From Cladorhizidae sp. MBARI D1340-BT2 (Eukaryota; Porifera; Demospongiae; Poecilosclerida; Cladorhizidae), in NCBI GenBank assembly GCA_028752905.1, contig JAQNBH010000019.1, positions 827,001 through 891,000 of the forward strand: a stretch of DNA of 64,000 nucleotides, written 5' to 3'. Each line of letters begins with the position of its first letter. The stretch's first letter is position 1. Made by a program: the position numbers and the translations under genes. Shown here one piece after another: positions 50,854-64,000 of the stretch. The notes under the pieces were generated by a model. That model was not told where the DNA came from. It ran no database searches and worked only from the letters and a program-made list of their open reading frames with translations.

Positions 50854-53800
50854 CTGAATAGACTTGATGTATAGCTATTAAGATAGGACTCTCTAAGTGC
50901 TCTCTCTTGATACCAAACATCCATATATTCTGCACACTTCACTGTAATGGACTTGCAAGATAGGTATCTCTCAGTGTTCTCTATCTTGAGCTAAACATGT
51001 TAGCTTCATAGATTCTCCACACTTCACTGAATAGACTTGATATATAGCTCTAAAGGTAGGCCTCTCTCTGTTCTCTCTCTTGATACCAAACATCCGTATA
51101 TTCTGCATACATAGAATCACAAGATAGGTTTCTCTATGTGTTCTCTATCTTGATGCTAAACAGGTTAGCTTCATAGATTCTCCACACTTCACTGTATAAA
51201 CTTGATATATAGCTATTAAGATAGGTCTCTCCCTGTGCTCTCTGTTGATATCAAACATCCATAATATTCTGCACACTTCACTGTAATGGACTTGATATGA
51301 TTCGAATGATAGGTTTCATTATGTGTTCTCTATCTTGATATTTGCCCTAATTTGGTCTATATGTTTCTCATTTCCCCCCCAAAAATCTTGTTATTTTGCC
51401 GTAAAGCTCATAACATTTCTACACTTTACCAAAAAAAGATAATTTTTATATCACGGGATAGCCCTTCTAATTATCTGTCTTTTGTACGTGCCAAAATTTT
51501 GAGTACTCTAAGCATTAGCAAGTTATGGTGATTTGAAGTGGTAAGGTTTGAGATCTTTCCTGGCGTTTTCCAGTTGCCAAAGCGGTGGCCTGCCAGTGAA
51601 AAACCACTACATTTATTGATAATCTGTTGACATGTTGCAGATAAGGGCCTTCTCTATCAGTTGACAAAATCTGGGACTTTGGTCTTGTTAATTAGGGCAG
51701 TTATGAATTGTACTCTTACTTGATGCTAAACATGTTAGCTTCGTAGATTATCCACACTTCACTGAATAGACTTGATGTATAGCTATTAAGATAGGACTCT
51801 CTAAGTGCTCTCTCTTGATACCAAACATCCATATATTCTGCACACTTCACTGTAATGGACTTGCAAGATAGGTATCTCTCAGTGTTCTCTATCTTGAGCT
51901 AAACATGTTAGCTTCATAGATTCTCCACACTTCACTGAATAGACTTGATATATAGCTCTAAAGGTAGGCCTCTCTCTGTTCTCTCTCTTGATACCAAACA
52001 TCCGTATATTCTGCATACATAGAATCACAAGATAGGTTTCTCTATGTGTTCTCTATCTTGATGCTAAACAGGTTAGCTTCATAGATTCTCCACACTTCAC
52101 TGTATAAACTTGATATATAGCTATTAAGATAGGTCTCTCCCTGTGCTCTCTGTTGATATCAAACATCCATAATATTCTGCACACTTCACTGTAATGGACT
52201 TGATATGATTCGAATGATAGGTTTCATTATGTGTTCTCTATCTTGATATTTGCCCTAATTTGGTCTATATGTTTCTCATTTTCCCCCCCAAAATCTTGTT
52301 ATTTTGCCGTAAAGCTCATAACTTTTCTACACTTTACCCAAAAAAGAAATTTTTTATATCATCGGATAGCCCTTCTAATTATCTGTCTTTTGTACGTGCC
52401 AAAATTTTGAGTACTCTAAGTATTAGCAAGTTATGGTGATTTGAAGTGGTAATGTTTGCGATCTTTCCTGGCGTTTTCCAGTTGCCAAAGCGGTGGCCTG
52501 CCAGTGAAAAACCACTACATTTATTGATAATCTGTTGACATGTTGCAGATAAGGGCCTTCTCTATCAGTTGACAAAATCTGGGACTTTGGTCTTGTTAAT
52601 TAGGGCAGTTATGAATTGTACTCTTACTTGATGCTAAACATGTTAGCTTCGTAGATTATCCACACTTCACTGAATAGACTTGATGTATAGCTATTAAGAT
52701 AGGACTCTCTAAGTGCTCTCTCTTGATACCAAACATCCATATATTCTGCACACTTCACTGTAATGGACTTGCAAGATAGGTATCTCTCAGTGTTCTCTAT
52801 CTTGAGCTAAACATGTTAGCTTCATAGATTCTCCACACTTCACTGAATAGACTTGATATATAGCTCTAAAGGTAGGCCTCTCTCTGTTCTCTCTCTTGAT
52901 ACCAAACATCCGTATATTCTGCATACATAGAATCACAAGATAGGTTTCTCTATGTGTTCTCTATCTTGATGCTAAACAGGTTAGCTTCATAGATTCTCCA
53001 CACTTCACTGTATAAACTTGATATATAGCTATTAAGATAGGTCTCTCCCTGTGCTCTCTGTTGATATCAAACATCCATAATATTCTGCACACTTCACTGT
53101 AATGGACTTGATATGATTCGAATGATAGGTTTCATTATGTGTTCTCTATCTTGATATTTGCCCTAATTTGGTCTATATGTTTCTCATTTCCCCCCCCAAA
53201 ATCTTGTTATTTTGCCGTAAAGCTCATAACTTTTCAACACTTTACCCAAAAAAGATAATTTTTATATCACCGGATAGCCCTTCTAATTATCTGTCTTTTG
53301 TACGTGCCAAAATTTTGAGTACTCGAAGTATTAGCAAGTTATGGTGATTTGAAGTGGTAAGGTTTGCGATCTTTCCTGGCGTTTTCCAGTTGCCAAAGCG
53401 GTGGCCTGCCAGTGAAAAACCACTACATTTATTGATAATCTGTTGACATGTTGCAGATAAGGGCCTTCTCTATCAGTTGACAAAATCTGGGACTTTGGTC
53501 TTGTTAATTAGGGCAGTTATGAATTGTACTCTTACTTGATGCTAAACATGTTAGCTTCGTAGATTATCCACACTTCACTGAATAGACTTGATGTATAGCT
53601 ATTAAGATAGGACTCTCTAAGTGCTCTCTCTTGATACCAAACATCCATATATTCTGCACACTTCACTGTAATGGACTTGCAAGATAGGTATCTCTCAGTG
53701 TTCTCTATCTTGAGCTAAACATGTTAGCTTCATAGATTCTCCACACTTCACTGAATAGACTTGATATATAGCTCTAAAGGTAGGCCTCTCTCTGTTCTCT

Positions 53801-56800
53801 CTCTTGATACCAAACATCCGTATATTCTGCATACATAGAATCACAAGATAGGTTTCTCTATGTGTTCTCTATCTTGATGCTAAACAGGTTAGCTTCATAG
53901 ATTCTCCACACTTCACTGTATAAACTTGATATATAGCTATTAAGATAGGTCTCTCCCTGTGCTCTCTGTTGATATCAAACATCCATAATATTCTGCACAC
54001 TTCACTGTAATGGACTTGATATGATTCGAATGATAGGTTTCATTATGTGTTCTCTATCTTGATATTTGCCCTAATTTGGTCTATATGTTTCTCATTTCCC
54101 CCCCAAAAATCTTGTTATTTTGCCGTAAAGCTCATAACATTTCTACACTTTACCAAAAAAAGATAATTTTTATATCACGGGATAGCCCTTCTAATTATCT
54201 GTCTTTTGTACGTGCCAAAATTTTGAGTACTCTAAGCATTAGCAAGTTATGGTGATTTGAAGTGGTAAGGTTTGAGATCTTTCCTGGCGTTTTCCAGTTG
54301 CCAAAGCGGTGGCCTGCCAGTGAAAAACCACTACATTTATTGATAATCTGTTGACATGTTGCAGATAAGGGCCTTCTCTATCAGTTGACAAAATCTGGGA
54401 CTTTGGTCTTGTTAATTAGGGCAGTTATGAATTGTACTCTTACTTGATGCTAAACATGTTAGCTTCGTAGATTATCCACACTTCACTGAATAGACTTGAT
54501 GTATAGCTATTAAGATAGGACTCTCTAAGTGCTCTCTCTTGATACCAAACATCCATATATTCTGCACACTTCACTGTAATGGACTTGCAAGATAGGTATC
54601 TCTCAGTGTTCTCTATCTTGAGCTAAACATGTTAGCTTCATAGATTCTCCACACTTCACTGAATAGACTTGATATATAGCTCTAAAGGTAGGCCTCTCTC
54701 TGTTCTCTCTCTTGATACCAAACATCCGTATATTCTGCATACATAGAATCACAAGATAGGTTTCTCTATGTGTTCTCTATCTTGATGCTAAACAGGTTAG
54801 CTTCATAGATTCTCCACACTTCACTGTATAAACTTGATATATAGCTATTAAGATAGGTCTCTCCCTGTGCTCTCTGTTGATATCAAACATCCATAATATT
54901 CTGCACACTTCACTGTAATGGACTTGATATGATTCGAATGATAGGTTTCATTATGTGTTCTCTATCTTGATATTTGCCCTAATTTGGTCTATATGTTTCT
55001 CATTTCCCCCCCAAAAATCTTGTTATTTTGCCGTAAAGCTCATAACATTTATACACTTTACCAAAAAAAGATAATTTTTATATCACGGGATAGCCCTTCT
55101 AATTATCTGTCTTTTGTACGTGCCAAAATTTTGAGTACTCTAAGCATTAGCAAGTTATGGTGATTTGAAGTGGTAAGGTTTGAGATCTTTCCTGGCGTTT
55201 TCCAGTTGCCAAAGCGGTGGCCTGCCAGTGAAAAACCACTACATTTATTGATAATCTGTTGACATGTTGCAGATAAGGGCCTTCTCTATCAGTTGACAAA
55301 ATCTGGGACTTTGGTCTTGTTAATTAGGGCAGTTATGAATTGTACTCTTACTTGATGCTAAACATGTTAGCTTCGTAGATTATCCACACTTCACTGAATA
55401 GACTTGATGTATAGCTATTAAGATAGGACTCTCTAAGTGCTCTCTCTTGATACCAAACATCCATATATTCTGCACACTTCACTGTAATGGACTTGCAAGA
55501 TAGGTATCTCTCAGTGTTCTCTATCTTGAGCTAAACATGTTAGCTTCATAGATTCTCCACACTTCACTGAATAGACTTGATATATAGCTCTAAAGGTAGG
55601 CCTCTCTCTGTTCTCTCTCTTGATACCAAACATCCGTATATTCTGCATACATAGAATCACAAGATAGGTTTCTCTATGTGTTCTCTATCTTGATGCTAAA
55701 CAGGTTAGCTTCATAGATTCTCCACACTTCACTGTATAAACTTGATATATAGCTATTAAGATAGGTCTCTCCCTGTGCTCTCTGTTGATATCAAACATCC
55801 ATAATATTCTGCACACTTCACTGTAATGGACTTGATATGATTCGAATGATAGGTTTCATTATGTGTTCTCTATCTTGATATTTGCCCTAATTTGGTCTAT
55901 ATGTTTCTCATTTCCCCCCCCAAAATCTTGTTATTTTGCCGTAAAGCTCATAACTTTTCAACACTTTACCCAAAAAAGATAATTTTTATATCACCGGATA
56001 GCCCTTCTAATTATCTGTCTTTTGTACGTGCCAAAATTTTGAGTACTCGAAGTATTAGCAAGTTATGGTGATTTGAAGTGGTAAGGTTTGCGATCTTTCC
56101 TGGCGTTTTCCAGTTGCCAAAGCGGTGGCCTGCCAGTGAAAAACCACTACATTTATTGATAATCTGTTGACATGTTGCAGATAAGGGCCTTCTCTATCAG
56201 TTGACAAAATCTGGGACTTTGGTCTTGTTAATTAGGGCAGTTATGAATTGTACTCTTACTTGATGCTAAACATGTTAGCTTCGTAGATTATCCACACTTC
56301 ACTGAATAGACTTGATGTATAGCTATTAAGATAGGACTCTCTAAGTGCTCTCTCTTGATACCAAACATCCATATATTCTGCACACTTCACTGTAATGGAC
56401 TTGCAAGATAGGTATCTCTCAGTGTTCTCTATCTTGAGCTAAACATGTTAGCTTCATAGATTCTCCACACTTCACTGAATAGACTTGATATATAGCTCTA
56501 AAGGTAGGCCTCTCTCTGTTCTCTCTCTTGATACCAAACATCCGTATATTCTGCATACATAGAATCACAAGATAGGTTTCTCTATGTGTTCTCTATCTTG
56601 ATGCTAAACAGGTTAGCTTCATAGATTCTCCACACTTCACTGTATAAACTTGATATATAGCTATTAAGATAGGTCTCTCCCTGTGCTCTCTGTTGATATC
56701 AAACATCCATAATATTCTGCACACTTCACTGTAATGGACTTGATATGATTCGAATGATAGGTTTCATTATGTGTTCTCTATCTTGATATTTGCCCTAATT

Positions 56801-59800
56801 TGGTCTATATGTTTCTCATTTTCCCCCCAAAAATCTTGTTATTTTGCCGTAAAGCTCATAACATTTCTACACTTTACCAAAAAAAGATAATTTTTATATC
56901 ACGGGATAGCCCTTCTAATTATCTGTCTTTTGTACGTGCCAAAATTTTGAGTACTCTAAGCATTAGCAAGTTATGGTGATTTGAAGTGGTAAGGTTTGAG
57001 ATCTTTCCTGGCGTTTTCCAGTTGCCAAAGCGGTGGCCTGCCAGTGAAAAACCACTACATTTATTGATAATCTGTTGACATGTTGCAGATAAGGGCCTTC
57101 TCTATCAGTTGACAAAATCTGGGACTTTGGTCTTGTTAATTAGGGCAGTTATGAATTGTACTCTTACTTGATGCTAAACATGTTAGCTTCGTAGATTATC
57201 CACACTTCACTGAATAGACTTGATGTATAGCTATTAAGATAGGACTCTCTAAGTGCTCTCTCTTGATACCAAACATCCATATATTCTGCACACTTCACTG
57301 TAATGGACTTGCAAGATAGGTATCTCTCAGTGTTCTCTATCTTGAGCTAAACATGTTAGCTTCATAGATTCTCCACACTTCACTGAATAGACTTGATATA
57401 TAGCTCTAAAGGTAGGCCTCTCTCTGTTCTCTCTCTTGATACCAAACATCCGTATATTCTGCATACATAGAATCACAAGATAGGTTTCTCTATGTGTTCT
57501 CTATCTTGATGCTAAACAGGTTAGCTTCATAGATTCTCCACACTTCACTGTATAAACTTGATATATAGCTATTAAGATAGGTCTCTCCCTGTGCTCTCTG
57601 TTGATATCAAACATCCATAATATTCTGCACACTTCACTGTAATGGACTTGATATGATTCGAATGATAGGTTTCATTATGTGTTCTCTATCTTGATATTTG
57701 CCCTAATTTGGTCTATATGTTTCTCATTTCCCCCCCAAAAATCTTGTTATTTTGCCGTAAAGCTCATAACATTTCTACACTTTACCAAAAAAAGATAATT
57801 TTTATATCACGGGATAGCCCTTCTAATTATCTGTCTTTTGTACGTGCCAAAATTTTGAGTACTCTAAGCATTAGCAAGTTATGGTGATTTGAAGTGGTAA
57901 GGTTTGAGATCTTTCCTGGCGTTTTCCAGTTGCCAAAGCGGTGGCCTGCCAGTGAAAAACCACTACATTTATTGATAATCTGTTGACATGTTGCAGATAA
58001 GGGCCTTCTCTATCAGTTGACAAAATCTGGGACTTTGGTCTTGTTAATTAGGGCAGTTATGAATTGTACTCTTACTTGATGCTAAACATGTTAGCTTCGT
58101 AGATTATCCACACTTCACTGAATAGACTTGATGTATAGCTATTAAGATAGGACTCTCTAAGTGCTCTCTCTTGATACCAAACATCCATATATTCTGCACA
58201 CTTCACTGTAATGGACTTGCAAGATAGGTATCTCTCAGTGTTCTCTATCTTGAGCTAAACATGTTAGCTTCATAGATTCTCCACACTTCACTGAATAGAC
58301 TTGATATATAGCTCTAAAGGTAGGCCTCTCTCTGTTCTCTCTCTTGATACCAAACATCCGTATATTCTGCATACATAGAATCACAAGATAGGTTTCTCTA
58401 TGTGTTCTCTATCTTGATGCTAAACAGGTTAGCTTCATAGATTCTCCACACTTCACTGTATAAACTTGATATATAGCTATTAAGATAGGTCTCTCCCTGT
58501 GCTCTCTGTTGATATCAAACATCCATAATATTCTGCACACTTCACTGTAATGGACTTGATATGATTCGAATGATAGGTTTCATTATGTGTTCTCTATCTT
58601 GATATTTGCCCTAATTTGGTCTATATGTTTCTCATTTCCCCCCCCAAAATCTTGTTATTTTGCCGTAAAGCTCATAACTTTTCAACACTTTACCCAAAAA
58701 AGATAATTTTTATATCACCGGATAGCCCTTCTAATTATCTGTCTTTTGTACGTGCCAAAATTTTGAGTACTCTAAGTATTAGCAAGTTAATGTGATTTGA
58801 AGTGGTAAGGTTTGCGATCTTTCCTGGCGTTTTCCAGTTGCCAAAGCGGTGGCCTGCCAGTGAAAAACCACTACATTTATTGATAATCTGTTGACATGTT
58901 GCAGATAAGGGCCTTCTCTATCAGTTGACAAAATCTGGGACTTTGGTCTTGTTAATTAGGGCAGTTATGAATTGTACTCTTACTTGATGCTAAACATGTT
59001 AGCTTCGTAGATTATCCACACTTCACTGAATAGACTTGATGTATAGCTATTAAGATAGGACTCTCTAAGTGCTCTCTCATGATACCAAACATCCATATAT
59101 TCTGCACACTTCACTGTAATGGACTTGCAAGATAGGTATCTCTCAGTGTTCTCTATCTTGAGCTAAACATGTTAGCTTCATAGATTCTCCACACTTCACT
59201 GAATAGACTTGATATATAGCTCTAAAGGTAGGCCTCTCTCTGTTCTCTCTCTTGATACCAAACATCCGTATATTCTGCATACATAGAATCACAAGATAGG
59301 TTTCTCTATGTGTTCTCTATCTTGATGCTAAACAGGTTAGCTTCATAGATTCTCCACACTTCACTGTATAAACTTGATATATAGCTATTAAGATAGGTCT
59401 CTCCCTGTGCTCTCTGTTGATATCAAACATCCATAATATTCTGCACACTTCACTGTAATGGACTTGATATGATTCGAATGATAGGTTTCATTATGTGTTC
59501 TCTATCTTGATATTTGCCCTAATTTGGTCTATATGTTTCTCATTTCCCCCCCAAAAATCTTGTTATTTTGCCGTAAAGCTCATAACTTTTCAACACTTTA
59601 CCCCAAAAAGATAATTTTTTTATCACCGGATAGCCCTTCTAATTATCTGTCTTTTGTACGTGCCAAAATTTTGAGTACTCGAAGTATTAGCAAGTTATGG
59701 TGATTTGAAGTGGTAAGGTTTGCGATCTTTCCTGGCGTTTTCCAGTTGCCAAAGCGGTGGCCTGCCAGTGAAAAACCACTACATTTATTGATAATCTGTT

Positions 59801-59933
59801 GACATGTTGCAGATAAGGGCCTTCTCTATCAGTTGACAAAATCTGGGACTTTGGTCTTGTTAATTAGGGCAGTTATGAATTGTACTCTTACTTGATGCTA
59901 AACATGTTAGCTTCGTAGATTATCCACACTTCA

Positions 59934-60841
59934 CTGAATAGACTTGATGTATAGCTATTAAGATAGGACTCTCTAAGTGCTCTCTCTTGATACCAAACAT
60001 CCATATATTCTGCACACTTCACTGTAATGGACTTGCAAGATAGGTATCTCTCAGTGTTCTCTATCTTGAGCTAAACATGTTAGCTTCATAGATTCTCCAC
60101 ACTTCACTGAATAGACTTGATATATAGCTCTAAAGGTAGGCCTCTCTCTGTTCTCTCTCTTGATACCAAACATCCGTATATTCTGCATACATAGAATCAC
60201 AAGATAGGTTTCTCTATGTGTTCTCTATCTTGATGCTAAACAGGTTAGCTTCATAGATTCTCCACACTTCACTGTATAAACTTGATATATAGCTATTAAG
60301 ATAGGTCTCTCCCTGTGCTCTCTGTTGATATCAAACATCCATAATATTCTGCACACTTCACTGTAATGGACTTGATATGATTCGAATGATAGGTTTCATT
60401 ATGTGTTCTCTATCTTGATATTTGCCCTAATTTGGTCTATATGTTTCTCATTTCCCCCCCCAAAATCTTGTTATTTTGCCGTAAAGCTCATAACTTTTCA
60501 ACACTTTACCCAAAAAAGATAATTTTTATATCACCGGATAGCCCTTCTAATTATCTGTCTTTTGTACGTGCCAAAATTTTGAGTACTCTAAGTATTAGCA
60601 AGTTAATGTGATTTGAAGTGGTAAGGTTTGAGATCTTTCCTGGCGTTTTCCAGTTGCCAAAGCGGTGGCCTGCCAGTGAAAAACCACTACATTTATTGAT
60701 AATCTGTTGACATGTTGCAGATAAGGGCCTTCTCTATCAGTTGACAAAATCTGGGACTTTGGTCTTGTTAATTAGGGCAGTTATGAATTGTACTCTTACT
60801 TGATGCTAAACATGTTAGCTTCGTAGATTATCCACACTTCA
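59934..60841. repeat. Mosaic monomer M67
   Basis: TTAATGTGA (about 60603), typical of TTGCG copies such as M52 and M65, is followed within about 25 bp by TTGAGATC, typical of CACGGG copies. The allele switch is therefore confined to about 60609-60630, consistent with a short conversion tract or a crossover. Confidence 0.7.
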
Positions 60842-63565
60842 CTGAATAGACTTGATGTATAGCTATTAAGATAGGACTCTCTAAGTGCTCTCTCTTGATA
60901 CCAAACATCCATATATTCTGCACACTTCACTGTAATGGACTTGCAAGATAGGTATCTCTCAGTGTTCTCTATCTTGAGCTAAACATGTTAGCTTCATAGA
61001 TTCTCCACACTTCACTGAATAGACTTGATATATAGCTCTAAAGGTAGGCCTCTCTCTGTTCTCTCTCTTGATACCAAACATCCGTATATTCTGCATACAT
61101 AGAATCACAAGATAGGTTTCTCTATGTGTTCTCTATCTTGATGCTAAACAGGTTAGCTTCATAGATTCTCCACACTTCACTGTATAAACTTGATATATAG
61201 CTATTAAGATAGGTCTCTCCCTGTGCTCTCTGTTGATATCAAACATCCATAATATTCTGCACACTTCACTGTAATGGACTTGATATGATTCGAATGATAG
61301 GTTTCATTATGTGTTCTCTATCTTGATATTTGCCCTAATTTGGTCTATATGTTTCTCATTTCCCCCCCAAAAATCTTGTTATTTTGCCGTAAAGCTCATA
61401 ACATTTATACACTTTACCAAAAAAAGATAATTTTTATATCACGGGATAGCCCTTCTAATTATCTGTCTTTTGTACGTGCCAAAATTTTGAGTACTCTAAG
61501 CATTAGCAAGTTATGGTGATTTGAAGTGGTAAGGTTTGAGATCTTTCCTGGCGTTTTCCAGTTGCCAAAGCGGTGGCCTGCCAGTGAAAAACCACTACAT
61601 TTATTGATAATCTGTTGACATGTTGCAGATAAGGGCCTTCTCTATCAGTTGACAAAATCTGGGACTTTGGTCTTGTTAATTAGGGCAGTTATGAATTGTA
61701 CTCTTACTTGATGCTAAACATGTTAGCTTCGTAGATTATCCACACTTCACTGAATAGACTTGATGTATAGCTATTAAGATAGGACTCTCTAAGTGCTCTC
61801 TCTTGATACCAAACATCCATATATTCTGCACACTTCACTGTAATGGACTTGCAAGATAGGTATCTCTCAGTGTTCTCTATCTTGAGCTAAACATGTTAGC
61901 TTCATAGATTCTCCACACTTCACTGAATAGACTTGATATATAGCTCTAAAGGTAGGCCTCTCTCTGTTCTCTCTCTTGATACCAAACATCCGTATATTCT
62001 GCATACATAGAATCACAAGATAGGTTTCTCTATGTGTTCTCTATCTTGATGCTAAACAGGTTAGCTTCATAGATTCTCCACACTTCACTGTATAAACTTG
62101 ATATATAGCTATTAAGATAGGTCTCTCCCTGTGCTCTCTGTTGATATCAAACATCCATAATATTCTGCACACTTCACTGTAATGGACTTGATATGATTCG
62201 AATGATAGGTTTCATTATGTGTTCTCTATCTTGATATTTGCCCTAATTTGGTCTATATGTTTCTCATTTCCCCCCCCAAAATCTTGTTATTTTGCCGTAA
62301 AGCTCATAACTTTTCAACACTTTACCCAAAAAAGATAATTTTTATATCACCGGATAGCCCTTCTAATTATCTGTCTTTTGTACGTGCCAAAATTTTGAGT
62401 ACTCGAAGTATTAGCAAGTTATGGTGATTTGAAGTGGTAAGGTTTGCGATCTTTCCTGGCGTTTTCCAGTTGCCAAAGCGGTGGCCTGCCAGTGAAAAAC
62501 CACTACATTTATTGATAATCTGTTGACATGTTGCAGATAAGGGCCTTCTCTATCAGTTGACAAAATCTGGGACTTTGGTCTTGTTAATTAGGGCAGTTAT
62601 GAATTGTACTCTTACTTGATGCTAAACATGTTAGCTTCGTAGATTATCCACACTTCACTGAATAGACTTGATGTATAGCTATTAAGATAGGACTCTCTAA
62701 GTGCTCTCTCTTGATACCAAACATCCATATATTCTGCACACTTCACTGTAATGGACTTGCAAGATAGGTATCTCTCAGTGTTCTCTATCTTGAGCTAAAC
62801 ATGTTAGCTTCATAGATTCTCCACACTTCACTGAATAGACTTGATATATAGCTCTAAAGGTAGGCCTCTCTCTGTTCTCTCTCTTGATACCAAACATCCG
62901 TATATTCTGCATACATAGAATCACAAGATAGGTTTCTCTATGTGTTCTCTATCTTGATGCTAAACAGGTTAGCTTCATAGATTCTCCACACTTCACTGTA
63001 TAAACTTGATATATAGCTATTAAGATAGGTCTCTCCCTGTGCTCTCTGTTGATATCAAACATCCATAATATTCTGCACACTTCACTGTAATGGACTTGAT
63101 ATGATTCGAATGATAGGTTTCATTATGTGTTCTCTATCTTGATATTTGCCCTAATTTGGTCTATATGTTTCTCATTTTCCCCCCAAAAATCTTGTTATTT
63201 TGCCGTAAAGCTCATAACATTTCTACACTTTACCAAAAAAAGATAATTTTTATATCACGGGATAGCCCTTCTAATTATCTGTCTTTTGTACGTGCCAAAA
63301 TTTTGAGTACTCTAAGCATTAGCAAGTTATGGTGATTTGAAGTGGTAAGGTTTGAGATCTTTCCTGGCGTTTTCCAGTTGCCAAAGCGGTGGCCTGCCAG
63401 TGAAAAACCACTACATTTATTGATAATCTGTTGACATGTTGCAGATAAGGGCCTTCTCTATCAGTTGACAAAATCTGGGACTTTGGTCTTGTTAATTAGG
63501 GCAGTTATGAATTGTACTCTTACTTGATGCTAAACATGTTAGCTTCGTAGATTATCCACACTTCA

Positions 63566-64000
63566 CTGAATAGACTTGATGTATAGCTATTAAGATAGGA
63601 CTCTCTAAGTGCTCTCTCTTGATACCAAACATCCATATATTCTGCACACTTCACTGTAATGGACTTGCAAGATAGGTATCTCTCAGTGTTCTCTATCTTG
63701 AGCTAAACATGTTAGCTTCATAGATTCTCCACACTTCACTGAATAGACTTGATATATAGCTCTAAAGGTAGGCCTCTCTCTGTTCTCTCTCTTGATACCA
63801 AACATCCGTATATTCTGCATACATAGAATCACAAGATAGGTTTCTCTATGTGTTCTCTATCTTGATGCTAAACAGGTTAGCTTCATAGATTCTCCACACT
63901 TCACTGTATAAACTTGATATATAGCTATTAAGATAGGTCTCTCCCTGTGCTCTCTGTTGATATCAAACATCCATAATATTCTGCACACTTCACTGTAATG
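63566..64000. repeat. Partial monomer M71, cut by the window edge
   Basis: The first 435 bp of a copy, running from A1 into the B3 anchor, with the GATATC allele. It shows no sign of the array ending, so the satellite continues beyond base 64000. Confidence 0.97.

Larger units (their letters stand above)
1..64000. repeat. Satellite DNA array, ~908-bp monomer, 70 full copies plus one partial
   Basis: The whole window is a head-to-tail tandem array in one orientation. Using CTGAATAGACTTGATG as phase, copies start at 1, 911, 1820, 2728, 3636, 4546, 5455, 6363, 7271, 8179, 9087, 9994, 10903, 11811, 12719, 13627, 14534, 15442, 16350, 17259, 18167, 19076, 19985, 20893, 21801, 22709, 23617, 24525, 25433, 26341, 27249, 28157, 29065, 29973, 30880, 31788, 32696, 33604, 34512, 35420, 36328, 37235, 38143, 39050, 39958, 40866, 41774, 42682, 43590, 44498, 45406, 46314, 47222, 48130, 49038, 49946, 50854, 51762, 52670, 53578, 54486, 55394, 56302, 57210, 58118, 59026, 59934, 60842, 61750, 62658 and 63566 (M1 to M71 below). 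I found no gene, RNA gene, mobile element or unique sequence between them. A centromeric or heterochromatic location in a eukaryote is inference; the species and family are not recognised. Confidence 0.99.
43590..64000. repeat. Right-hand region: CACGGG-type copies mixed with three other subtypes (M49 to M71)
   Basis: CACGGG copies with GCATT, almost all with TTGAGATC, are M49, M50, M55, M57, M60, M61, M63, M64, M68 and M70; M56 is a mixed copy. Copies with ACTCGAAGTATT are M54, M59, M62, M66 and M69. Copies with TTAATG but GGTGGCC and TTGACATG are M52, M53, M65 and M67. M51 and M58 have ATATCATCGG with GGTAATGTTTGCG. M61 and M68 share CATTTATACAC. M61-M63 recur as M68-M70 at an offset of 6356 bp (seven monomers). 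M54 and M66 share the CATGAT start and ATTTTTTTATC. All copies here carry the GATATC allele. Confidence 0.75.

Noticed and set aside
1..64000. CRISPR array or prokaryotic tandem repeat
   Set aside because: The unit is about 908 bp with no short constant repeats separating unique spacers, and no cas or other gene is present.
1..64000. rDNA intergenic spacer repeats
   Set aside because: IGS sub-repeats would be interrupted by rRNA genes within tens of kilobases. No rRNA sequence appears and the array is unbroken for 64 kb.

Overview
The window is one uninterrupted satellite DNA array. A monomer of about 908 bp is repeated head to tail from base 1 to base 64000: 70 complete copies and a final partial copy of 435 bp. 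All copies lie in the same orientation. I found no flanking DNA, no inversion, no transposon insertion and no gene. In the copies I compared, sequence identity is very high, with differences confined to a limited set of recurring sites. This organisation points to a eukaryotic chromosome, in pericentromeric, centromeric, subtelomeric or other constitutive heterochromatin. I cannot name the species or the repeat family from sequence alone. The DNA is AT-rich, about 37% GC in the first 180 bases, which I counted.

Each monomer has two halves. Numbering is from CTGAATAGACTTGATG, which happens to be base 1. About 535 bp (positions 862-910 running into 1-487 of the next copy) are built from six diverged sub-repeats of 80-90 bp. 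They alternate as A-B-A-B-A-B, giving a dimeric sub-period of about 165-173 bp, close to one nucleosome. The other 374 bp (488-861) are not internally repetitive. They start with a C homopolymer of variable length and carry most of the copy-to-copy differences.

Every monomer length can be accounted for. 57 copies are 908 bp. Six are 909 bp and two are 910 bp, all because of a longer C tract. Five are 907 bp, each from a single-base deletion. These lengths sum exactly to the start of the last partial copy at 63566.

Region by region: 1-6125 contains two nearly identical blocks at an offset of 3635 bp. About 5850-14930 holds two nearly identical five-monomer blocks at an offset of about 4540 bp. 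14534-20892 is a more homogeneous stretch. 20893-31787 is dominated by an alternating X-Y dimer of monomer subtypes. 31788-43589 shows a P-Q-R trimer with a seven-monomer recurrence of about 6354 bp. 43590-64000 is a later mixture of subtypes in which the GATATC allele is fixed and a CACGGG allele replaces CACGGAA. This is the pattern expected from unequal crossing-over and gene conversion in a satellite array.

No coding function is supported. The only ORFs of note are six near-identical 69-codon frames. They exist only where the C tract is exactly nine bases long, so they are accidents of homopolymer length. The most interesting local signals are a 15-bp dyad whose arms stay intact while its spacer varies, a repeated 8-bp-stem inverted repeat, and the nested nucleosome-scale sub-repeat structure.
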